Positions 1 to 5,047 of a stretch of DNA of 5,047 nt are shown one piece after another. The number at the start of each line of letters is the position of its first letter. Within the stretch, counting starts at the first letter, position 1. The position numbers were made by a program, and so were the translations under genes. The DNA is from Akkermansiaceae bacterium UBA7890 (GTDB taxonomy: Bacteria; Verrucomicrobiota; Verrucomicrobiia; Verrucomicrobiales; Akkermansiaceae): NCBI GenBank assembly GCA_002501065.1, contig DLRK01000159.1, positions 1 through 5,047 of the forward strand, read 5' to 3'. The notes under the pieces are model-generated. The model worked only from the letters and a program-made list of their open reading frames with translations, did no database searches and was not told where the DNA came from.

Positions 1-192
1 ATGTCTTCGGATTCTTTTGTCATGAGGTTTAGGGCAGGATCGGGAGGGTGAAGTGTTCCTTAAAGGACTATCCCATCAGGGATCGTCAATCGAGGAAAGG
101 AGACTGGAGGGAAGCAGGTAAGAATCGCAGCTGGAGCAATCAGTCGGTTCTTGGGTGGGTTCATGGGCAAGGTGGAACGTCAGGATCGAGCC

Positions 193-785
193 ATGGGATT
201 TCATACCAGAATTCCCGTAGGGGTTACCCGTCAAATATCCGGATCTGTCATTCCTATTGCGAATTATTATCGCGTATTTGCGTCACCTCTCGATGAGGCT
301 GGATTCTCCCCATTGGACGGACCCATTGCACCCGGGATCCGTCCAAGGCGCCGATTTCCGAAACCGGGTCCCAGTGAACAAGCCTTCCTCAACGAACTCG
401 AAACCCGGGATCTTCCGGTGGGAAATTTCAATCTACCGGATTGGGAGGATCGCAAGGACGGTTTGCATGGTTGCCTTTCCTCGCTGTTCCAGGTCACTCC
501 GCCGACAGCGCTTATCTGCGAAGAGTCCCTGATCTTCGTGGCGGCCTTGCAGTTCCTCGCCAGGTGGAGGCTCCGTGTTCCAGGCGATGTTTCGCTGGTG
601 TCCTCCGACGCCAATCCGACCTTGGGCCGAGCCTTCCCTCGCCCCACATCCACTGGAACTCTCAACCCGTGGCAGGCCGCATCGTGACCTGGGCGGCCAA
701 CGTCAGCCGCGGCAGGAAGGACCAGCCCCAAACCCTTACCAAGGCCTCCTTCGTCGAAGGAGGAACGATGGGGCCAGCGCCGTGA
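193..785 (+). pseudogene. Broken LacI/GalR-type sugar-responsive regulator, frameshifted and internally shortened
   Basis: The recognisable part is the C-terminal half of a periplasmic-binding-protein-like sensor domain, as in LacI/GalR or XylR-type regulators, which bind DNA in the cytoplasm and respond to a ligand, usually a sugar. In frame 1, SEQAFLNELE starts near 373, NLPDWED near 430, PPTALIC near 499 and VPGDVSL near 577. Frame 1 then loses homology, and the family-like tail (PHIHWNSQPVAGRIVTWAAN, then FVEGGTMGPAP) continues in frame 3 from about 642 to the TGA at 783-785. That change of frame equals one missing base (or two extra) around 630-642. The start at 193 is chosen because AGGA at 182-185 lies seven bases upstream and the protein begins MGFHTRIPVGVTRQ, which resembles starts I recall for GntR/LacI-like regulators of Verrucomicrobiota. 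Only about 50 codons separate this start from the sensor remnant, far too few for a helix-turn-helix plus N-terminal lobe. The sensor remnant is confident. The start and the deletion are inference. Confidence 0.75.
745..763. repeat. 19-base near-perfect palindrome between the two regulator remnants
   Basis: CCTCCTTCG, one central T, then CGAAGGAGG form a perfect inverted repeat with nine bases in each arm. As RNA it would fold into a stem of about seven pairs with a small loop on either strand. It lies in the last codons of the LacI-type pseudogene (encoding ASFVEGG) and downstream of the AraC remnant on the other strand, a place where a bidirectional terminator would be expected. No run of T follows it on either strand, so an intrinsic terminator is not supported, and it may simply reflect codon choice. 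Confidence 0.4.
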
Positions 786-786
786 A

Positions 787-876
787 CCGGCACCGGTAAT
801 TCTGCGGCGTCACGCCCATGAACCCGGAGAATTTCCGGAAAAACGCGCTGTGGTCGTCGTCCTTGTGATGATTGCA
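787..876 (-). pseudogene. C-terminal remnant of an AraC-family helix-turn-helix regulator
   Basis: Read leftwards from about 876, the minus strand encodes CNHHKDDDHSAFFRKFSGFM followed by GVTPQNYRCRF. This matches the second helix-turn-helix of AraC-family activators, where the usual pattern is a CGY/CGF turn, a D-x-S-x-F-x-R-x-F recognition helix and a G-x-(T/S)-P-x-x-Y-R closing motif. Nothing of the first helix-turn-helix or of a sensor domain precedes it, because the sequence just upstream on this strand is the 3' end of the DUF1501 gene, whose stop is at 883-881 in another frame. No start codon or ribosome binding site of its own is visible, so it is a dead fragment and not a small gene. 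The frame stays open past the remnant to about 736, overlapping the LacI-type pseudogene on the other strand, and the original stop cannot be placed. The motif match is clear but short. Confidence 0.65.
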
Positions 877-880
877 GACT

Positions 881-2149
881 CTACCCCACGCAATCGACGA
901 GGGGATAATCTTCTCCAAGGATGGCTTTGCCGGGGACGCCGAGCCAGTTTTCGAGGATGGCCCGGTAGACGCTGCGGAAGTCGACCTCCATCTTGAGATT
1001 ATCGTTATCGAGCTCGGTGAGGCTCGGCTGTTTACCGTGCAGACCCGCCTTTACCCCGGGTCCAAAAAGATACATCGGTTGCGCCAGGCCGTGGTCGGTA
1101 CCCCCGCTGAAGTTTTCTTTCACGCGACGGCCGAACTCACTGAAGGTGAAGGTCAGCACACGTTCGGCATTGCCCTGCCGGGCGAGGTCTTTCTGGAAGG
1201 CGGCAACTGATCCACAAAGCTCGGTCATGAGTTCGTCATGACGACGACGCTGGTCAGCGTGGGTATCATAACCCCCAAACTGGGCAATGCCCTGAGCGGC
1301 ATAGTAGACGCGCGTGTTCATCCCTTTTTCGATGAGTCCCGCGATGGTGCGCAGGGAGTTGCCGAACTGGGTGTCCGGATAGGTCACCGGGGTCTTGTAA
1401 CCCCGCACGAGATTCTGGATGGTTTCACTGCTGGCATTGGCATTGACGGCCGTCTCGGTGACAAACTGGGCGTCGCTTTTACCGACGTCCTTCATCTTGG
1501 CGAGCCGGTTGAGGTCCTGGTAGAGGGCATAACCTTTTTCCGAACGATCCCCGACGTAGCCGAAGGACTTGGGCGAACTGAAGGCGATGCCGGGATGGTC
1601 CTTTCCGGTCACGGTGAGAGGATGCCGGCCCGGACCCACCGCGAGGGACAGCTTGGGATCCTTGTCGTCCTTGAAGGCGTGATCGAGGTAGCGGCCGAGC
1701 CAGCCGGTGGCGCCGCGCTTGCCCGTTCGTCCCTCGCCGTGAGCAGCTTCCCAGAAATCCCTGGAGGCGAAGTGACTGAGGTTGAAATTGGGATAGGCCG
1801 TACCCATGACCGCTGCGAACTGGCCCTCGTCGAATAACTCCTTGAAGCCACCCAGATTGGGATGAAGCCCGATCTCATCGTTCAGCTTGATGACCTCCTT
1901 CTCCTCGATGCGGGTCACCTTGCGGAACTTGTAGTAGTCCGGGTTTGCATAGGGAGGCATATCGCTGAGACCGTCGTGGCCGCCGGTCAGGAGAAGCGAA
2001 ACCACGATGCGGTCGTTCTTTTGGTTCGCGGGAGCGGGACCTGCCAGGGAGGTATTGAGCAGGAAGTTGGGCAGGCTCGCGCCGACTCCGACGACGCCGA
2101 GACCGCGGGTGAGAAACTCACGGCGGGCTGCAATCTTGATCTTCGACAT
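881..2149 (-). CDS. DUF1501 family protein, Tat-exported
   Basis: This 422-residue protein is a full-length member of the DUF1501 family (COG4102), a group of exported proteins thought to resemble the alkaline phosphatase/sulfatase superfamily. The actual reaction is unknown. Residues 8-35 form a twin-arginine signal (ARREFLTRGLGVVG, arginines 9 and 10, then a hydrophobic stretch), implying export of a folded and perhaps cofactor-bearing protein. Family hallmarks appear in order: GGHDG at 56-60, NLSHF with His126, GGYDTHADQ with Asp295 and His297, His304, FSEFGRR at 336-342, GGTDHG with His353, and DFRSVYRAILENWLG near 390-404. The conserved Asp and His residues are candidate metal ligands by analogy only. 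The ATG at 2149 is preceded by AAAGGA about seven bases upstream and opens directly into the Tat signal, which fixes the start. It is the second gene of an operon with the DUF1800 gene. No convincing terminator follows its TAG; a regulator remnant begins there instead. Confidence 0.95.
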   Translation of the reverse strand: MSKIKIAARREFLTRGLGVVGVGASLPNFLLNTSLAGPAPANQKNDRIVVSLLLTGGHDGLSDMPPYANPDYYKFRKVTRIEEKEVIKLNDEIGLHPNLGGFKELFDEGQFAAVMGTAYPNFNLSHFASRDFWEAAHGEGRTGKRGATGWLGRYLDHAFKDDKDPKLSLAVGPGRHPLTVTGKDHPGIAFSSPKSFGYVGDRSEKGYALYQDLNRLAKMKDVGKSDAQFVTETAVNANASSETIQNLVRGYKTPVTYPDTQFGNSLRTIAGLIEKGMNTRVYYAAQGIAQFGGYDTHADQRRRHDELMTELCGSVAAFQKDLARQGNAERVLTFTFSEFGRRVKENFSGGTDHGLAQPMYLFGPGVKAGLHGKQPSLTELDNDNLKMEVDFRSVYRAILENWLGVPGKAILGEDYPLVDCVG

Positions 2150-2191
2150 AAGGCAATCCTTTCGGGTATTAGTTAGTTCCGGTGGCTGATT
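2150..2191 (-). promoter_or_regulatory. Short intergenic link in the DUF1800-DUF1501 operon, with ribosome binding site
   Basis: Only 42 bases separate the DUF1800 stop (TGA at 2194-2192) from the DUF1501 ATG at 2149. Read on the minus strand, the segment ends CCGAAAGGATTGCCTT before the ATG, giving an AAAGGA Shine-Dalgarno sequence at normal spacing. I see neither a terminator hairpin nor a promoter, so the two genes are most simply co-transcribed with independent translation initiation. Confidence 0.75.
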
Positions 2192-4501
2192 TCAGTTCAT
2201 TTGGTATTCGGGCGTGCTGACCATGAGGACCAGCAAGTCTCTCAGCTTGGCGTTGATGGAGTCGCGCTGTTTCGCCCACTCGGGCGGAGGGGGAAGTTTG
2301 CCGAGGGATTGGCAGAGCTTCCTGCGCTGCTCGTCGTTCAGGGGCTTGACGAAGCAGGCTACAACGAGGTGATCCACCACCTCACTCGGATCCTGGCAGC
2401 CATCCCGTTCGAGTCGTCTGGCGACGTCAACGGCTTGCTTGCGGTCCGGATCGACCGCCATTTGCATGAGCTTGGCAGAGGAGTTGTAGCGGGAAAACAT
2501 GCGGTTGGCACTGATCCATGAACGCCCCCGACGCCAACCCTTGACATCCGGTGGCTCCAGCAGTTTCTGCCCCATCGCTTCGACGGCGGCGTTCAGTTGA
2601 CCATAATCAGTGATATCTTTCACTCCGAGGTCGCGCATCATGCCAGCCACCAGTTGCACGGGGCTCTTGATCTTGGTCCCCATCGCTCCCTCCCCGTAGA
2701 AGGCCTCGGACTGAAAGAGGTTCTTGAGCATGGGGCGCAACTCGTAGTCGCTCTTGCGCAGGACCGTCGCCAGCTTCTCGATGGTTTCCCCGGCGGGATC
2801 CTGGTGCGCGAAGTATTCAAAGAGCCGCCGCGCGACGAAGCGCGAGGTGGCCGGTTGCTCCAGGATGAGCCTGACGAGATCGTCACCCGTCCACGGCCCC
2901 TTCTGTCCGAAAATGGTTTTCTCTCCTGCGTCGTGCTGGTTCAGATTCAGACGGAACTGGCCCGTGCTGTGGTCGAAGTTGTATCCCGTGAGGGCGCGCC
3001 CGGCCTCGCGAATATCCGCCTCAGTATAACCCTGGTCCTCGCCCATGGCGAAGAGCTCCATGATTTCCCGGGCCAGGTTCTCGTTGGCGTGCCCCTTGAC
3101 GTTCTTGTTGTTATCGAGATAGCGGATCATGGCCGCGTCATGAAGAATACCATAGAGCAATCCGCGGAAGTTGCCGGCCGCATGCTCACGAAAGAGCTCG
3201 TTCTGACGATACATGCTGTAGCTGTTCCTCACCACGCTCTGCTGGTTCGCAAAATGGCCGTGCCAGAAAAGAGTGAGCTTTTCCTGGAGCGGCCGTGGTG
3301 ATTCGACAATGCGCTGCAGCCACCACTGACGCAATTTCGCGGCCTGCCCTGCCTCCCAGCCGTTCCTGTCCCCGGCGGCCCGATTCATGAGGAAGTCGTT
3401 GCGCAGCTTTTTCTCCAGCGGGTTCGCCTTCCGGGGCAGGGCGATGTCGAGCGGCACCTCGGCGGAGGGTTGGAGGTGGAAATCAACGAGGGTGTCCACC
3501 GCCTTGTGAAGGCCCATGGCGTGCAGCTTTTTCACCTGCTGCGGCGTACCACCAAAGCCGGCGCGAACGAGCAGGTGCCGCGCCTTGGCATAATCCCAGG
3601 CATCCGCCGTGAGCGGCGGGAGCCCACCCAGCATGGCCATCTGCGGGGTGTAGACATGAACGAGAGCCTCGGCGATATCCCGGTTCTTCCGGGCGATCAG
3701 CTTCTCCGCGGCTTTCCTGGCCGCAGTCTGCTCTTTCGCAAAATCCTGGAGGGCCTTCTTCTTGTTGAGATCGGTTTCCGCAGCTGCCATCCTCACGGCG
3801 ATTGCGCTGGCCCCACCACTTTGCTCAATGATCTGGTTGGCGGTCCGGATCGTTTCCCGGGCCCAGAGCTCATACTCGAGGGCGGAGAGCAACTGTGCCT
3901 CGTGTTCCCCATCGGAGGGCGGAGCGGTCACGTAACGAACGCCGTCTTTCTTGCGCTGCACGACACCTTCGGCCGCCTTGATCTTCCATGCCTCCCAGGC
4001 CTTGTCTGCGGCGGGACCTTCCATCACAAGCAGGGCGCGCTCCGCACTTCGTGTCGCGGCCATCCTGTCCCGCGTGCGCTCTTCGCAATCGACTAGCTCG
4101 AGGGAAGCCTTGTTGGCGACCCGGGTATCTTTGATGAGGCGCTCCTCCACCGCCCTCATGGTGGCGGCCTTCTGTTCCAGCTGCGTCCGGACCTCGGCCA
4201 ACGACGCGCTATCCGCCCCTCCCTTTTGCCCCAGCTCAAACGCCTCCTGGACAGCAATCAACTTCTTGAGAGCCTCTTCCGCCCGCGTCCTCTCGGAGCG
4301 GGCAATTTCCCGGGTGGCGGAACGGGCCATCTCCCGGGAAGTCCATTCCCGGCTGACGGCATCCTCTTCCGCAGCCGCCTTGCTCACCTCCGCCACTGCC
4401 GATTCCAGATCCCTGGGCTGTTCGGCCTCAACCGGAACAATACCCGTGAGACCGATCAGGGTCACGAGCGCAACTGCATGGTCAAACTTGGAGCGTTTCA
4501 T
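2192..4501 (-). CDS. DUF1800 family protein with long coiled-coil N-terminal extension, Sec-exported
   Basis: This protein of 769 residues belongs to the DUF1800 family (COG5267), whose biochemical role is not established and which is very often encoded beside DUF1501. Residues 1-26 are a Sec signal peptide (MKRSK, then a hydrophobic AVALVTLIGLTGIVPV core and a VEA cleavage site). Residues about 31-286 are rich in Ala, Glu, Lys and Arg, look like alpha-helical coiled coil and match no family I know. The DUF1800 core runs from about 301 to the end: HLLVRAGFGGTP at 309-320, FWHGHFA at 412-418, NENLAREIMELF at 473-484, PPDVKGW at 650-656 and WISANRMFSRYN at 662-673, ending STPEYQMN. The frame is open upstream to an ATG at 4543, but that start has no ribosome binding site and would put 14 residues before the signal. 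The ATG at 4501 has AGGAAAGGA ending about ten bases upstream and opens into the signal, so I choose it. It is the first gene of the operon. Confidence 0.93.
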   Translation of the reverse strand: MKRSKFDHAVALVTLIGLTGIVPVEAEQPRDLESAVAEVSKAAAEEDAVSREWTSREMARSATREIARSERTRAEEALKKLIAVQEAFELGQKGGADSASLAEVRTQLEQKAATMRAVEERLIKDTRVANKASLELVDCEERTRDRMAATRSAERALLVMEGPAADKAWEAWKIKAAEGVVQRKKDGVRYVTAPPSDGEHEAQLLSALEYELWARETIRTANQIIEQSGGASAIAVRMAAAETDLNKKKALQDFAKEQTAARKAAEKLIARKNRDIAEALVHVYTPQMAMLGGLPPLTADAWDYAKARHLLVRAGFGGTPQQVKKLHAMGLHKAVDTLVDFHLQPSAEVPLDIALPRKANPLEKKLRNDFLMNRAAGDRNGWEAGQAAKLRQWWLQRIVESPRPLQEKLTLFWHGHFANQQSVVRNSYSMYRQNELFREHAAGNFRGLLYGILHDAAMIRYLDNNKNVKGHANENLAREIMELFAMGEDQGYTEADIREAGRALTGYNFDHSTGQFRLNLNQHDAGEKTIFGQKGPWTGDDLVRLILEQPATSRFVARRLFEYFAHQDPAGETIEKLATVLRKSDYELRPMLKNLFQSEAFYGEGAMGTKIKSPVQLVAGMMRDLGVKDITDYGQLNAAVEAMGQKLLEPPDVKGWRRGRSWISANRMFSRYNSSAKLMQMAVDPDRKQAVDVARRLERDGCQDPSEVVDHLVVACFVKPLNDEQRRKLCQSLGKLPPPPEWAKQRDSINAKLRDLLVLMVSTPEYQMN

Positions 4502-4614
4502 GATGAGTGAGTCCTTTCCTGTTCCGTCGAGCACTCCGAACATCGCAAGCCACGAGACCGAGGAGTCTCATGCCCGGTCGCTCATGAGCAGCCGTTTTCC
4601 AGATTAACAGTATA
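4502..4614 (-). promoter_or_regulatory. Candidate leader and weak promoter of the DUF1800-DUF1501 operon
   Basis: Reading leftwards, TATACT at 4614-4609 is a good match to a bacterial -10 element, but no acceptable -35 lies 16-18 bases upstream of it, so the promoter call is weak. The leader would be about 100 bases. It contains a perfect 10-base palindrome, GCTCATGAGC at 4580-4589, and a small GAGAC/GTCTC hairpin at 4554-4569. The Shine-Dalgarno sequence AGGAAAGGA lies just upstream of the start at 4501. The ribosome binding site is well supported. The promoter and hairpins could be chance. Confidence 0.35.
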
Positions 4615-5023
4615 CGGAATACACTCGAGCGAGGGCGGTCGTTGACCGGGATCAATGAATTAAACAATATCCGGACGAAAGGTTCTTCGCCGGACTGCCC
4701 CACAGTCAAAAAATGCCGCCAAGCGACAATGCGACAAAGGAAGAGTCCGTTCTGAACCCCGGGATCGGAGGCTGTTCGCACCCACTTGCCAAAGAGATCC
4801 TCAATGAGGCGGAACCTACTCCCAGATAAGAAAGCGTTGCCTCCTTCATCGGGTTTGTTTCGCCCGTTTGAGAATCGTCGCTGCACCCTTCGCCGTCGGA
4901 GCTCCGAAGTCTCCTCTCAAACAATTGCGAATCCGCCTGACGTTCGATCTGCTTGATCACTCACCGTGGGATCAACATCACCACCCCGGCCCTCTGCGTC
5001 TGGTTGAGGGCACCGAAAATGGA
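4615..5023. other. Intergenic stretch with no recognised gene
   Basis: This stretch of about 410 bases separates the operon from the tRNA. Open frames exist on the minus strand (for example 4960-4706, from a GTG), but they lack a convincing ribosome binding site and encode no motif I recognise. A small inverted repeat GACTG/CAGTC sits near 4694-4708 beside a run of six A. It is on the wrong side of that run to act as an intrinsic terminator in either direction. I see no insertion sequence ends, tandem repeats or integrase fragments. Confidence 0.5.
4989..5011 (-). repeat. Inverted repeat just downstream of the tRNA
   Basis: GCCCTC at 4989-4994 and GAGGGC at 5006-5011 can pair around an 11-base loop, starting 12 bases after the encoded CCA of the tRNA on the minus strand. 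This position would suit a tRNA trailer hairpin or weak terminator. There is no T run after it and the loop is large, so its function is uncertain. Confidence 0.3.
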
Positions 5024-5047
5024 TGGTGCGCACGAGAGGACTCGAAC
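5024..5047 (-). tRNA. 3' end of a tRNA (partial, cut by the window edge), possibly tRNA-Arg
   Basis: Read on the minus strand, the last 24 bases of the window are the end of a tRNA gene: the final G of the 5' T-stem at 5047, the T-loop TTCGAGT, the 3' T-stem CCTCT, the acceptor strand CGTGCGC, the discriminator base A, and a genomically encoded CCA at 5026-5024. The lengths of seven for the loop, five for the T-stem and seven for the acceptor are exactly canonical. The acceptor strand predicts a tRNA beginning GCGCACG, which I have seen for arginine tRNAs, but the anticodon lies outside the window, so the identity is a guess. Confidence 0.8.

Noticed and set aside
1..23. Possible minus-strand gene starting at 23 (MTKESED) and leaving the window
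   Set aside because: Only seven codons are visible and the upstream sequence has no Shine-Dalgarno match, so it cannot be supported.
48..296. Plus-strand open frame of 82 codons at the left end
   Set aside because: It is low in recognisable features, overlaps the better-supported start of the regulator remnant in another frame, and has no convincing ribosome binding site.
267..731. Minus-strand open frame of 154 codons
   Set aside because: It is antisense to the recognisable sensor-domain remnant and carries no motif.
2597..3301. Long open frame on the plus strand (234 codons) opposite the DUF1800 gene
   Set aside because: It lies wholly antisense to a gene with clear family motifs, shows no motif of its own, and such frames are expected in GC-rich coding DNA. 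The same applies to plus-strand frames at 872-1210, 1238-1837, 3470-4096 and 3951-4607.
4502..4543. Upstream ATG at 4543 as the start of the DUF1800 protein
   Set aside because: It has no ribosome binding site and would place 14 residues before a typical signal peptide. The ATG at 4501 has both a Shine-Dalgarno sequence and the signal peptide.
4642..4670. Plus-strand TTGACC with CAATAT 17 bases later as a promoter
   Set aside because: The -10 match is only three of six bases and no plus-strand gene follows.
4706..4960. Possible small minus-strand gene starting at a GTG at 4960
   Set aside because: There is no properly spaced ribosome binding site and no recognisable motif, and another overlapping frame is equally open.

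Overview
The window looks like a piece of a GC-rich chromosome, most likely from the Verrucomicrobiota or a relative in the PVC group. The evidence is a two-gene operon of DUF1800 and DUF1501 secreted proteins, which are abundant in Verrucomicrobiota and Planctomycetota. There are also remnants of sugar-type transcriptional regulators whose wording (NLPDWED, PPTALI, FVEGGT) I associate with Verrucomicrobiota. No phylogenetic marker is complete here, so the taxon is an inference.

Layout, left to right. Bases 1-192 hold no gene I can support. Bases 193-785 (+) carry a broken gene for a LacI/GalR-type regulator with a periplasmic-binding-protein-like sensor. Its C-terminal half is recognisable, but it is frameshifted near 630-642 and most of the DNA-binding domain and N-terminal sensor lobe are missing. 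Tail to tail with it, about 787-876 (-), lies the last 30 or so codons of an AraC-type helix-turn-helix regulator. This remnant starts immediately after the stop codon of the next gene. Bases 881-2149 (-) encode a Tat-exported DUF1501 protein and 2192-4501 (-) encode a Sec-exported DUF1800 protein. The DUF1800 gene is upstream, the two are 42 bases apart, and each has a Shine-Dalgarno sequence, so they form one operon read right to left. The leader and a weak candidate -10 lie at about 4502-4614. Bases 4615-5023 hold no recognisable gene. Bases 5024-5047 (-) are the 3' end of a tRNA (T-arm, acceptor strand, encoded CCA) that continues beyond the window.

The DUF1800 and DUF1501 products are probably exported to the cell envelope and work in the same process. 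That process is not experimentally known, and I do not assign one. The DUF1800 protein has an unusually long charged, coiled-coil-like region of about 260 residues between its signal peptide and the DUF1800 core, which is the most interesting intact feature here. The left end is a small graveyard of regulator genes. I found no CRISPR array, insertion sequence, toxin-antitoxin pair, integrase or clear defence system, so I do not claim a novel system beyond these points.
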